A DNA stretch of 64,000 nucleotides from Dryomyza anilis (GCA_951804985.1 OX638136.1:4963852-5027851), one strand, 5' to 3'. Counted from the stretch's first letter, positions 21,474 through 32,156 are shown. Made by a program: numbers and translations. The notes: a model not told the origin generated them from the sequence alone.

Positions 21474-22205
21474 GTTGGGAAGGTTAGATCACATGGGAAA
21501 TTTTAAAGTAGGTGTAATTATGATAGTTAGGATTATCAAAATTATAGTCGGTCTAAGCCGACTATAAATACCCTACACATATGTGTGGTTACCATTCAAA
21601 GTGATATATAGGTCACCAGGGTATACGAATCCTGAAAATAACTACAAACATTCAATCGCTGAAGAATTTCCATTCATTTGATACCCATATTTACAAATGG
21701 GTAGGTGTACCGAATTTCGATTTTTTTTTTTGTGAACCACAAGTCTTTTCGCCGGAAAACATTATTATCATGTATTTGAGCATGATGTCAATATATATTT
21801 GACCAACGTATACATAAAAATTGATCTTTATATGTACATTTTATATGTGGTATTTGAACATAAGTGGTCGGATCATAGGTCACCATGGACCGATCTCGCC
21901 AATTTTTTCGCACATACAGCGTAGGTATATTAGTAATCTAAGTTATAAGTTTCATTTATCTAGCTCTTCAATTTTAAAAGTCTTAGGGATTTCAACAGAC
22001 AGACAGACAGACAGACAGACGGACAGACAGACGGACAGACAGACAGACAGACGGACAGACGGACATCGCTAAATCGACTCAGGAGGTCATGCTGATCAAG
22101 AATATATATACTTTTCCATACCGGAGATGCTTTCTTCTGGGTGTTACAAACGGCGTACCAAACTGAATATACCCTTTCACTCTTAGTGTAGGGTATAAAA
22201 ATAAT
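21474..22205 (-). mobile_element. DINE-1-like repeat with long GACA tract
   Basis: Starts CCAGTTGGGAAGGTTAGATC; contains a (GACA)n/GACG tract at about 21994-22066, CATCGCTAAATCGACTCAGG, TGATCAAGAATATATATAC, and ends AGTGTAGGGTATAA with AGCTGA a few bases on. The CTGA end and the preceding inverted bases fit a Helitron-type 3' end. Confidence 0.65.
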
Positions 22206-23067
22206 AGCTGAAAAAAGCATATAATGGAATTGTGTACATGTGTTGACGGGCCTTTATGGGCATACATTTTTATTTTTTTTAATTCTTTGAAACTATATCA
22301 ATAACTTAGTTAATCATTTTTAGATAATTATAACACTGTAAGAAAAATTTAACTTCAAAGCTGCACTCACGCACAAATCCAATATATTCTTAAAGTACGC
22401 TAACAAATGAATGCATGTGTTTCCACAGTATTTCTAAATAAATTCGTTAAATGGTTTTGCATTCATTTGAAATGTAAGTGCATAACATATTTTAATATTA
22501 TATACATTTTTGGTCGAATATTTCAAAAAAGTTTATTTACTTCATAGGCTTTTATTTGTATTTTAAATACGCTAGTATCACCAAATTTTAATTTTATAAA
22601 TTTGAATTGATTTTTAAAATATCTCATAGTAACATTACAAGTAGTAATAAAACCTTTAAATGAATTTATGTTGAGAAACCGTTTTCATATCCGTACTCAA
22701 AGAGATCTCATACGGATATAAATGTTCTCAAAAATCATGTATTATACCCATAAATTTGGCAAAAATTAATTATTATATCCAACCAAAATAAGTAATCATA
22801 ATGATTTGGTATTCATTATATATGATTATAGTAAAAATCAATTATTATGATTAATTTTATAAAATCATGCGTATGTTTACTCATGCTTTATGTATAATAT
22901 ATTCATAAGTCATGAGTAATTGGAATAGATTTCGGAACACATTTTATGATTTATTATTCATAATTCATGATAAAAATTTTATACCTTGTGCCAAATCTAC
23001 GGAACATTAAAAAAGCAGTGGAAAAATACATAACTTCAATATATTTCTTTGTATAAATTAATATATA

Positions 23068-23159
<92 letters not shown>

Positions 23160-23748
23160 AGAATATTGAAATGCAAACACTTTGTTGACATTTTGAAATT
23201 GTGCAAAATTTTGATATATAGTCTGTCTTCCAATTTTTTTTTATAGAAAATAATTTTTTTAAAGGATTTAAACAGTTACGAAGACTAATTACGGTTTAAA
23301 TAATTAATTGAATTCAAAAATGTGAACATTAAGTCTTGATAAGCTGAAATTGCGACACTTTTATCAGTACATATTACATTAAGACAATTTTCGTAATTTT
23401 GGTCAATTTTTTAAACCAAAAAGTTAACATCTTTTTATTTTTTTGAAAACTCTATATTTTTGTAACCCTACTTAAATTTTCATAATCTCAAAAAGCATCA
23501 ATTAACATATAAAAATTTATTTATATGAAATTGAATTTCAAAACCGATAAGGATAACATATAAAAAATAGTTTGGCTCAAAATCTAAATCAATGAATGAT
23601 GTTTAAAAACATATATTACAAAAAAATAGATTCCATGATTCCTGCAGTTTCAACCCAATACAACAAAAATATTTCTCATCGTATAAAACATTAATATAAA
23701 TAAATTATCACAAGAAATTAACAACTAGAAAATAAAAATAGTTTACTA
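22206..23748. other. AT-rich stretch without a gene
   Basis: 22330-22720 is a diverged repeat of 24540-24850 (shared AAACCTTTAAATGAATT, GAAAACCGTTTTCATATCC). A perfect (TA)n tract fills about 23058-23156. Nothing else recognised. Confidence 0.5.
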
Positions 23749-24444
23749 AGGACTGCGTCGAATAAAATTGTCCGCTACAAAAATGAAAAAATCTAGAAAT
23801 CTAGTAATCGAATTTTTAAAGAATAAAATATTTTATTTTGCAAATTATTTTTAGATTTAAAAAAATATATAAAAAACCAGAAATTAATATTTTTTAATAA
23901 AAAGTTTTAATTCTTCCGGAACCCCTTCCATTAATGTTGTAATGGTAGTGTCCGATACCCTCACAGCTGTTAAAGACCAGTTTCTTTTAAAGTCTTGAAG
24001 GTCTTTGGCCACTTTTTTTGTTGTCTTCATCTCCCTTTTTACTAAAGGCCAGTATCTCTCAATCGGCCCGAGTTCTGGACAGTTTGGTGGATTGACTTCT
24101 CTAGGAACCAAAATCACTGCATTTTGTTGGATCCACTCTAAGGCCGTTTTGCTGTAGAGACTTGAAGCGAGGTCAGGCCAAAAAATTGTGGACACTTCAT
24201 GTTGGCGTAAAAATCTCTTTTGCAAGCATTCTTTCACATATATTTCGCTATTAATTGTATTTTCTCGCACTTCCACTTCGTTTGCCATTTTCGCGTTAAA
24301 TAAATTTTGTATTGACTATAACTGACACAAATTATTTTCTGCCATTTAATTCAGAGCTACTATGATTAAATTTTTTTAATTTGAATCTTGCAATAGCACA
24401 TTATGGGAACATATGTAACGGACAATTTTATTCGACGCAGTCCT
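23749..24444 (-). mobile_element. Deletion derivative of a mariner/IS630-type transposon
   Basis: Perfect or near-perfect 30-bp terminal inverted repeats begin AGGACTGCGTCGAATAAAAT at 23749 and, inverted, end at 24444. TA flanks both sides (23747-23748, 24445-24446). At 696 bp it is about half the usual length; the missing part is the N-terminal two-thirds of the transposase. Such derivatives can be mobilised by a full-length relative. Confidence 0.85.
23884..24288 (-). pseudogene. Transposase C-terminal part fused to its own start codon
   Basis: A 134-codon open frame from ATG 24288. The C-terminal two-thirds carry TIFWPDLASSLYSK (second catalytic Asp), VNPPNCPELGPIERYWPLVK (catalytic Glu) and the usual W-containing tail, diagnostic of an IS630-Tc1-mariner transposase. 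The first Asp and the DNA-binding domain are gone through an internal deletion after about residue 10. It could not catalyse transposition, though a truncated protein might interfere with a full-length one; that is inference. Confidence 0.75.
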
Positions 24445-24967
24445 TATATCGCAATTAAACAAAGAATGTCTATTTTTACAAACGCAAAGTCAAAAATCGC
24501 TACGAGTTTTTTCGCTTTTTCTATATTGTAATTTTTGTAATTATAAAAACGTACGACAAAATTCCACTTTAGGCTGCGCACATGAAAAAAAAATACTGTA
24601 TATTCAAAAAGTACGCCTAAAAAGAAAATACACCTGTTTCCCAATTTTTCTAGGTCAATTCGTTAAAGGGTTTTATTTGCATTTGGAATGTTGGATTCAC
24701 TTCACAGCTCAGACATCACTGAGTATGAATATACATTTTAATTGATTTTTAAAATATCTCTTAGTAGCATTTCAAAAGGGAATGAAACCTTTAAATGAAT
24801 TGGTATTGGAAAACCGTTTTCATATCCATACTCAGGAAGATTTCAGCTACAAAACATGTGCCGCCAAAAAATATTTTTTTTTATTAACAACGTATGAAAT
24901 TCATTTGCATTTCAAATGCAAATAAAAAATGTAACCGAATGTATCTAAAAAACTGAGTACACATAAA
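24445..24967. other. AT-rich stretch, repeat remnant only
   Basis: 24540-24850 is related to 22330-22720. No coding exon, RNA gene or inverted repeat recognised. Confidence 0.4.
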
Positions 24968-25209
24968 TTCTTAGAATAATCCATAGTTTCACGTACAGGT
25001 CAATTTTTTCATTGTCGGACGGTGTAATAATTTGTTTATATTAATTACTATTGACTATGATATTGGTTATCGTAGCTGTGGGCATGTAATGTACAATTGA
25101 TAAATTTTATAATAAGTAATAAAACTCGAGTTTAGTTTTTATTTTTTTATATTTTATTAATTTAATTAAAAAAATAAATATTCAAATCTAGGGGGGACCC
25201 TACCCAATT

Positions 25210-25486
25210 TACGTCCCTGGCCGAAAGGACCCTGGTTCAAGCCTGGACTCGGGCTAACAACATCTATTCAAAAAACATTTTTCTATACCGCGCTACCTCT
25301 CGGCAGTAAATGGCAAACCTACGAGAGTAAAACATTGCCTATGAAAAGCTCTCACCCCCGCCGTTCGGAATCTGCATTAAACTGTAGGTCCCACCACTTT
25401 CAGTACAAATATAACACGCAAAACTTAAAATGATGAGAGAGCTCGGCCTAAGTCCTTATAAGACTGTAGCGCCAAACTATTATTAG
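25210..25486 (+). mobile_element. tRNA-derived SINE (type 1), head truncated
   Basis: Starts within the head (GGCCGAAAGGACCCTGGTTC, which holds the B box) and follows the body of the full copy at 46807-47094: CTCGGCAGTAAATGGCAAAC, CCGCCGTTCGGAATC, GTAGGTCCCACCACTTT, ending ACTATTATTAG. A box missing, so no longer transcribable by RNA polymerase III from its own promoter. Confidence 0.75.
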
Positions 25487-25489
25487 TAC

Positions 25490-25737
25490 CATGATACAAA
25501 TATTTACAGGGACATCGACTGACACTAGGAAACTTTTTGGAAATTTAATAAAATACAGAAAAGAAATGAAATAAAATGGAATATAAATAAAGTATAAAAT
25601 ATATAAAATAGATTTATATATTTAAATTATTACATTTATTTGCGATTTGGAAAATATTTATCAAACGAATAAATGAAGAAATGTCAAAAAACTTGTCTAC
25701 TGTCAAAGTGATTGTACCTGTAAATATTTGTATCATG
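25490..25737. mobile_element. Foldback MITE, 21-bp perfect inverted ends
   Basis: CATGATACAAATATTTACAG followed by G at 25490-25510 is exactly inverted at 25717-25737, and the match continues imperfectly for about 20 bp more. Interior AT-rich, non-coding. It sits exactly between two SINEs. No clear target duplication. Confidence 0.65.
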
Positions 25738-25742
25738 ATTAA

Positions 25743-25938
25743 TTTTTTTTTTTTTTTTTTTTGGAATATCTACTAAGATCCACAGCACTCAGACAGACTA
25801 TATCCATTGTACTGTGAAATCTATTCCCTACAAATTTTGTGGTTAATATCACCACGAGCGTCCATGCCCAAGCCGGGATTCGAACCCGAGACCTTCAGAA
25901 TGCAAGTCCAGCGCGCTACCTCTGGACTGCTGAGGCCG
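25743..25938 (-). mobile_element. tRNA-derived SINE (type 2) with poly-A tail and ATTAA target duplication
   Basis: On the minus strand it starts GCCTCAGCAGTCCAGAGGTA (A box), then GGTCTCGGGTTCGAATCCCG (B box) and ends in about 20 A residues (25743-25763). ATTAA flanks both sides (25738-25742, 25939-25943). It lies a few bases beyond the stop codon of the zinc-finger gene on the same strand. Its head resembles a tRNA of about 72 nt; it differs from SINE type 1 in head and body. Confidence 0.8.
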
Positions 25939-25945
25939 ATTAATA

Positions 25946-26485
25946 CTATATATCGTCGTCGTTCACCTTCTTCAGCTCAAAAGATTTTGCAAATTGCAAT
26001 GCGTCAGTAAGAATTTTAGTGTGTTTTTTTTCCAGGGGAACTAGAGGTATAATATTTTTAACTTATCATTTATATTTTTTTTCAACAGTTTTTCATTTTG
26101 TATCGTAATACTTAGAACTATTTAAATTGAAAAATATTCTGATTTGTTACGACAATTTATATCATGAAATACAACATTTTTGGACTTACGTGACTTTTCA
26201 CTGCATGACGACGATATATATATAAATTAAAAATTTTTATTACATTTTTTTAATTTGTTAAACTTACATTTCAACTTCATTATTTTGCGTAGTGGTTGCG
26301 TGTACTCTTCTTACGTGACGGTTTAAATTATAAGTGCTTTTTGATTCCATAGGACAAAATGGGCATCTTACTAGTGTATTTTTTCCATGCATGTAATTAA
26401 TATGGCGCGTTAGTGACGACTTCCTTGTAAATGTTGAACTGCAAATGTTGCATTCAATATGATTTTTAAATGAAATGAAAAAATT
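25946..26485 (-). CDS. C2H2 zinc-finger gene, 3' end with predicted micro-exon
   Basis: Probable sequence-specific nucleic-acid-binding protein, 5' part missing. The open frame 26485-26268 encodes CNICSSTFTRKSSLTRHINY-MH and CPFCPMESKSTYNLNRHVRR-VH, two complete C-x2-C-x12-H-x4-H fingers, and runs into a consensus donor GTAAGT at 26267. An 11-nt micro-exon (26190-26200) lies between CAG and GTAAGT. The terminal exon (26040-25946) follows CTCTAG and ends in TAG with an acidic VNDDDI tail. Joining exon 1 directly to the terminal exon gives an early stop; including the micro-exon keeps the frame to the end. Upstream exons not found: beyond 26485 lies AT-rich sequence and a LINE 3' end. Splicing is inferred from sequence only. 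Confidence 0.55.
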
Positions 26486-26489
26486 TTAT

Positions 26490-26934
26490 TTGTATTTACT
26501 ACACTATGAAAAAAGTACCCTAATGAAATTAAATAAATTTTATTGAAATATCATTTAAATACTTTTGTTATAAAAAACGTAATATTCCATACAAAAAATA
26601 TTACGTGCGTATTTAATTTAAAATTAAATAAAAAGTATTTAATTTTATATATAACGGGCGCAATAAAATTCATATATAATAAAATGAATTATTATTGAAA
26701 CATTATTTATGTATTTTTTATGAAAATAACCAATTATGAAATGAAAAACTCGCGTATTGGAAATTTTTTTTGTTTAAAACAAAATATTACCAATTTCATT
26801 GGTTGGTTTCTGTCTAAACCCCAATGTAACCTATTTGTCAAAAAAAATGTATTTACTTTTTTCATAAAATTGATTAATTGTGCATAGTTCTTATGCAGCA
26901 TATTCAGCGACCTCAACATCTGTCAATTTACAAA
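26490..26934. other. AT-rich spacer with short palindromes
   Basis: Contains ACGTAATATT...AATATTACGT at about 26578-26606 and several ATTTAATTT-type palindromes. A 61-codon minus-strand frame (26734-26919) has no recognised domain. Same content at about 33425-33868. Confidence 0.35.
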
Positions 26935-27304
26935 ATAATTTATTATTTACTTATTTATTTTTATTAATTTCAATCCAAAGCCACTAATGCCAAATGATTA
27001 CAGATTTTATCATATAAAAGCAACAGAAATATAATTCCCAGCACGAATATGAGAAACTACCATCATGAACTATATACGTCAACAAGGCACAACCGTCAGC
27101 AAGAGCTAAGATTTATCAGATTCTTTGTTTAATAAAATTTTTGAATTGATCAACCGTATATGAAAACCTACGTTCACCATAGGGCAGTACCGAATTCCAC
27201 AATCGAACAACATGTACAACGAACGAACGTTGCATCACAAGCAAAGTGAACGCAGGACTTATAAGAGAATGTGTTCTGCTGGACTGAGCAAATGTAAATG
27301 AAAG
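26935..27304 (-). pseudogene. LINE 3' end with reverse transcriptase C-terminus (CR1/Jockey type)
   Basis: The minus-strand frame 27304-27116 gives SRTHSLISPAFT, QRSFVVHVVRLWNSVLP and VDQFKNFIKQRI before a stop. The pattern R-S-F..R.W-N-x-L-P followed by F-K is the conserved C-terminus of CR1/Jockey-type LINE polymerases. Below it a 3' UTR runs to an A-rich AATAAAAATAAATAAGTAAA tail at about 26940-26965. Everything upstream of this piece is missing, as expected of 5' truncation. Confidence 0.6.
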
Positions 27305-27309
27305 TCAAC

Positions 27310-28173
27310 TAGATAAACTGGTGAAAGAAACTAAATAATTTTATAAAAAAAAATTTCGTAAAACTAAACTAAAAGAATTCGTGAGAAATTTCAGGGACAG
27401 ATTTTTGTTATTAAATAAACTGACGCTTTTTTGGCGAATTTATTTTTGTTTCGTTTTACTTTATAAGAGATATATTATATATTTTTTCTTTAAAAAATGT
27501 ATTTATTGTTAAAAAATATAATAAAAAAATATACGAACAAAAATACTTTTCAACTATATTAAAATAACTATGCTAAAATAAAAAGTTTTACAAAAAAAAA
27601 TTGTATTGTATGGTTTAATAAAAATTACATAGTGCCTTATAGTACTCTGATCAGTTATGAATGTGAAATACGTCTCACCTCAACAAATTTCCACTCGGTA
27701 GTTGGTGATTTTGACCTTTATCTAGATGTATTTGATAGAGGTCAAAATGCACTATAAAAAGTGTGTTTAATTCTTACTGATCGAAAGTCTTTATAATAAG
27801 AAAAGTGTTTTTGTCTGTTGTTTTGTATTATTCTCCATATATTGTGTTTCTTTGAATGTCGAGAAAGTATTTTTCTATTTTTAATTTTAAATTGTGGTAT
27901 TCTACTACATTTTGTTAGTATTTAAATATATGCATTTGTATTTATTTGAATTGATTGTAGTACACAATGTATTATAAATTTATTTTCTACATATTGTAGA
28001 AACAGGTATATGTTTTTAATTTCTGTATTGTTTGAAGTCCATGTGGCAACGTACTGCGATAGTGCGCAAATACAAACGAAGCCCAAACCACTTTTTAGTG
28101 CTTGTGATTCCTTTGAAGTATAAGAACTAAGGATGTTAAAATTTGCACATTATAAAGTTTCGCTTCCATCTTC
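27310..28173. other. Intergenic stretch with a possible promoter
   Basis: At about 27690-27745 TTTTGACCTTTATC and GATAGAGGTCAAAA form an inverted pair (nuclear-receptor-like TGACCT/AGGTCA half-sites). Directly after lies CTATAAAAAG (about 27750), a good TATA box, with a possible start site 25-30 bp on. A donor-like CAGGTATAT occurs at about 28003. No protein recognised. Duplicated at about 34240-35108. Confidence 0.3.
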
Positions 28174-28413
28174 ATGAAAATAAGTTTTTTTTATACACTG
28201 CCGCTAGTATTTTTAACATTTTATTACATTATTTTTGTAGGCTTTTATACACACAAAAAATTGAAAAATATATTTTTTTCGTACGTCATGTGCCTTTATA
28301 ATAAGGACAAAAAATTGTGTGTCAATTTCCCTTCTTATAATAAAGTCACATGTAGAAAAAGACCCTCATCTTGCATGATCCCTGTGATGGAAAATTTTAA
28401 AGTCGTGTCTTGA
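28174..28413 (+). CDS. 79-residue ORF, possibly a small secreted cysteine peptide
   Basis: Unrecognised. The N-terminus (MKISFFYTLPLVFLTFYYII) is a signal-peptide-like hydrophobic run, followed by a basic part with four cysteines (MCLYNKDKKLC, VTC, SSC). It lies about 400 bp beyond a TATA box on the same strand. AT-rich hydrophobic frames arise easily by chance in this DNA, so the case is weak. Identical copy at 35109-35348. Confidence 0.2.
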   Translation: MKISFFYTLPLVFLTFYYIIFVGFYTHKKLKNIFFSYVMCLYNKDKKLCVNFPSYNKVTCRKRPSSCMIPVMENFKVVS

Positions 28414-28845
28414 AGGCTTCGTGTTACACAGTGCCGTGACACTTTGATTTTAATCACATCTTCCTCCAGAACAAGGAACGAAGTGGTTAAAATCAGCAAA
28501 TGGCTCTTGAGACTCCTTCAGTATTCCATACAAACTATTTAAAGTATATTTTATATATTATAATACTCTGAAACTGCACTACATTTTAATAATACAGAAG
28601 AACATAATGGAATGAATCGGATCGTCATGACGCGTTATTTTTTTTTTCTCAAAATAAACAAATAGTCTGTTCAGGAAACAAATTAGTTTTGTTCGTATAA
28701 CAGAGCATTATTTAGATTTCAATTTTTTTTTTCAATTTGCAATTTTCCGCGAGAATTTAGCACAACACAAGAATGTACATGGGCAGAGAAGTCTGAACAA
28801 AATTATGTATATGTTTTTTTTAATACAATTTTGTGGTTTTTTCAC

Positions 28846-29864
28846 AGACAAGATTCAGCAACCTTTAAGGGTTAAGATGTGAAAATATGGACAAGTTGGC
28901 AACTCTGGAAGTACCTTTTTTGATCCGTTTTTCAAGGTGATATGTCATATTTTTGACAAATGAGTCACGTTTGTTCGGTTTTCACGATAATTCACGAACA
29001 TGATTTTTCACAGAGAAACCGATTACACGACAAGATTCAGCAACCTTTAAGGGTTAAGATGTGAAAATATGGACAAGTTGGCAACTCTGGAAGTACCTTT
29101 TTTGATCCGTTTTTCAAGGTGATATGTCATATTTTTGACAAATGAGTCACGTTTGTGCGGTTTTCACGATAATTCACGAACATGATTTTTCACAGAGAGA
29201 CCGATTACACGACAAGATTCAGCAACCTTGAACGGTTATGATGTGAAAATATGGACAAGTTGGCAACTCTGGAAGTTAATTTTTTGATCCGTTTTTCAAG
29301 GTGATATGTCATATTTTTGACAAATAAGTCACTTTGTGCGGTTTACACGATAATTCACGAACATGATTTTTCACAGAGAAACCGATTACACGACAAGATT
29401 CAGCAACCTTTAAGGGTTAAAAAGTGAAAATATGGATAAGTTGGCAACTCTGGAGATTAATTTTTTGATCCGTTTTTCAAGGTGATATGTCATATTTTTG
29501 ACAAATGAGTCACGTTTGTGCGGTTTTCACGATAATTCACGAACATGATTTTTCACAGAGAAACCGATTACACGACAAGATTCAGCAACCTTTAAGGGTT
29601 AAAATGTGAAAATATGGATAAGTTGGCAACTCTGGAGATTAATTTTTTGATCCGTTTTTCAAGGTGATATGTCATATTTTTGACAAATGAGTCACGTTTG
29701 TGCGGTTTTCACGATAATTCACGAACATGATTTTTCACAGAGAAACCGATTACACGACAAGATTCAGCAACCTTTAAGGGTTAAGATGTGAAAATATGGA
29801 CAAGTTGGCAACTCTGGAAGTACTTTTTTTGATCCGTTTTTCAAGGTGATATGTCATATTTTTG
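28846..29864. repeat. 182-bp satellite, about 5.6 units
   Basis: Units begin CAAGATTCAGCAACCTTTAA at 28849, 29031, 29213, 29394, 29576 and 29758 (spacing 181-182 bp). Each holds AAGTTGGCAACTCTGGA, GGTGATATGTCATATTTTTG and TTCACGATAATTCACGAACA. The last unit breaks at TATTTTTGA where the LINE fragment begins. The second copy (35785-36453) has two fewer units. Confidence 0.9.
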
Positions 29865-30570
29865 ATCAGCCTCATTCCATTGTCGGAGGTGTTGTCGTGG
29901 AGGCTGAATTGTCCAACCGTTGAACCAAAGATACCCTCATGGCCCACTTTGGCATTAAAGTCGCCAATCACAATTTTGATGTCGTGACGGGGCCAGCGCT
30001 CATAGGCTTCATCGAGGCTCTCATAGAAAGTCTCTTTAGCTTCATCGTCCTTCTCATTCGTCGGAGCGTGCGCACAAATTAGGCTGATATAGAAGTATTT
30101 AGTCTTGATGCGGATTGTTGCTAGTCGTTCGTTCACGGGTGTGAACCTAGAAACAAGGTGGCGGAGTCTCTTGCCGACTACAAATCCACAACCAAATTCA
30201 TGCCTCTCCGCATGGAGCTGTCACAGGATGCGGACATTCCAGGTGCATATCCGTAAATCATGGTCCTTTATACGTTTGCGTAGGTTGTTATCGTGTCTTC
30301 GGGTCGATATCCGAGGATTTTTTTCTGTTTTCGTTGAATCAGATTTTTTACATGGCGGCTCACAAGCCCAAAGCACAACCCCCATTTTTGAGGGCCAATA
30401 TCCCTGTCTCGTTTGTCACCGATCAGACCTCCCACCGGGCTTGAAACCCGATCTTGAGCTGGTTGCTAAGGTTAACGAATTGTGTAGGAGAACTTATGGC
30501 AACTAACATAAGTCGGTTACTGGCTTGCACGTGCACTACACCATTCTGAACCCCTCATATAATGGCCTCA
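29865..30570 (-). pseudogene. LINE endonuclease fragment (same family as 62.2-64 kb)
   Basis: The minus-strand frame 30210-29865 covers HEFGCGFVVGKRLRHLVSRF, then the endonuclease core with ICAHAPTNEKDD, IVIGDFNAKVGHEG (catalytic Asp/Asn) and TSDNGMRLI. Upstream, ICTWNVR survives but about 45 codons between it and the core, which hold the catalytic Glu (IQEM in relatives), are deleted. 30270-30560 is 5' UTR. Cut at 29865 in the middle of the endonuclease by junction with the satellite. Non-functional. Confidence 0.75.
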
Positions 30571-30879
30571 TAAAATGAGTTAAACAAACAATATATGATG
30601 TAATTACGATAATATAACAAATAACAACTAAAAATGTGTAAAATGTCTAAATGTATATAGAATACTGAAACATAGGTTTCCACATAAGTAGAATTCGAAC
30701 CTAATTCAACTATATATACGACATGAGGGAATAATAAACACAAGAGAAAATTATAAAATAAATAATGAAAAAGACAAGAGTATATAGAAATCCTCAAAAA
30801 ATATGGATACAATTATGTAACCACATCATCAATTTTTTGGACCCCTTCATGTCGATTAAGTGTCTACCGTACCTACACA
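30571..30879. repeat. Family X fragment
   Basis: Matches 270-595 (ATATATGATGTAATTACGA, AATGTGTAAAATGTCTAAAT). It ends with TACACA (30874-30879), the target duplication of the transposon that follows. Confidence 0.6.
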
Positions 30880-31045
30880 GTAGGGTGGTTCAAATTTACT
30901 TTTGTTTAAATACAAGTCAACGTACCTCAAATTAGGGGAGAGAGTATCGTTCGTAACATATTGGCGAAATTTCAGCACCCTACGATTATTGGAAATAATC
31001 AGGTAACAAAAAAATGTATATGTTATGATACACTTCGTCATTTGC

Positions 31046-31123
<78 letters not shown>

Positions 31124-31210
31124 TATATTTTTATTAATGTGAAGCCAATTTCATTGGGTTATATTTCATATCAAAGGAGGTTAAAATAGCTTTAATTTGA
31201 TATATATATA
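30880..31210. mobile_element. Left end of the GTAGGGTGGTTCA transposon, duplicated copy, with (TA)n
   Basis: Same as 37469-37823: terminal GTAGGGTGGTTCA, a (TA)n tract at about 31048-31121 and an inverted piece of the element's inner repeat (31122-31200). Shorter (TA)n than in copy 2. Confidence 0.75.
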
Positions 31211-31910
31211 TGTAATAAGACGAGGTAAAGCAGCACGTGTTGTTCGATAAAAGTTTAATTTAATTCAAATATTTTTCATCGAAAACATTTTAAAATATAA
31301 GTAAAAAGTAAAACGATAATTTAAATACAAAACAACAAAGTATATAACAATAAGTATATAATAGCAAATCTACTTCACACGGCCAATCCTGATAAGACAT
31401 CGACCCATGTCGATAAAATCCATGGTTTCATCAAATCAGCCACGGTTGAAGTATTTTTAGGTCCTTGCACAGATCCGAGTTTTTCAACGTCATATCGGTT
31501 ATGTGGTTTAACGTTCTTTACCACATAAGGTCCAAGATATTTTCTTTTTAGTTTCGAATGTGTTCCATATTGAGTTTTTTTAATTGCAACAAGATCCCCA
31601 ACTTTGTATTTAATTGCATCTTTGCGGTTCTTGTCATAAGACTCTTTTTGCCGAATCTGTGCCTCTAAAATATTTTCACGTACTTGCTTTCTATCTTCCT
31701 CACGATCATCGCAAAATATTTTAACTAATTCTTCATGAAGAAATTTTAAAATTTCACCATCGTCCCATTACTCATCTTAACACCAGTGTGGTGTCAAATT
31801 TATAACTCGATGATACGTTGAAATACGTAGAACTTAGTGCAAGCTTAGATAACACCGATACAACTACAGCATTGACCCGCTCGACTTGTCCATTACCTCT
31901 ACGAACTCCA
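31211..31910 (-). mobile_element. Gypsy element 3' remnant: LTR and integrase C-terminus
   Basis: LTR 31211-31379 (169 bp, 8 bp shorter than the LTR of copy 2) and the C-terminal part of integrase (31388 upward) with the LVAIKKTQYGTHSKL and RKYLGPYVV regions. It stops at 31910 at the tandem-duplication junction rather than at an element end. Confidence 0.85.
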
Positions 31911-32156
31911 TTCTTAGAATAATCCATAGTTTCACGTACAGGTCAATTTTTTCATTGTCGGACGGTGTAATAATTTGTTTATATTAATTACTATTGACTA
32001 TGATATTGGTTATCGTAGCTGTGGGCATGTAATGTACAATTGATAAATTTTATAATAAGTAATAAAACTCGAGTTTAGTTTTTATTTTTTTATATTTTAT
32101 TAATTTAATTAAAAAAATAAATATTCAAATCTAGGGGGGACCCTACCCAATTTACG

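Larger units (their letters stand above)
13310..21985. repeat. 4.3 kb tandem duplication (13310-17663 and 17664-21985)
   Basis: The second copy starts abruptly at GGAACATTTTGATATAAATA within DINE-1-like sequence, the same bases as 13310. Offset is 4354 at the start and 4338 over most of its length because of a 16-bp deletion near 18025; a further 17-bp deletion lies near 21806. The copies otherwise differ by single bases. The unit carries the right part of the hAT element, the 5' half of the LINE, the RING ORF, the hairpin, coding remnants, a SINE head and part of a DINE-1-like repeat. Confidence 0.9.

Noticed and set aside
21821..22220. ORFs with Thr-Asp-Arg-Gln and Val-Cys-Leu-Ser repeats
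   Set aside because: Both are readings of the (GACA)n tract in the DINE-1-like element.
23049..23246. Ile-Tyr repeat proteins on both strands of (TA)n tracts (also 37550-37804)
   Set aside because: Simple-repeat translation only.
25860..25938. Possible tRNA gene on the minus strand
   Set aside because: A and B boxes are good, but the sequence continues into a poly-A-tailed SINE body with a target duplication, and the anticodon stem does not pair.
28846..29864. CRISPR-like array
   Set aside because: Repeat units are contiguous 182-bp satellite monomers without variable spacers, in a eukaryotic transposon-rich setting.
30105..30506. 133-residue plus-strand ORF (also 36694-37095)
   Set aside because: It is the antisense shadow of the LINE endonuclease and 5' UTR.
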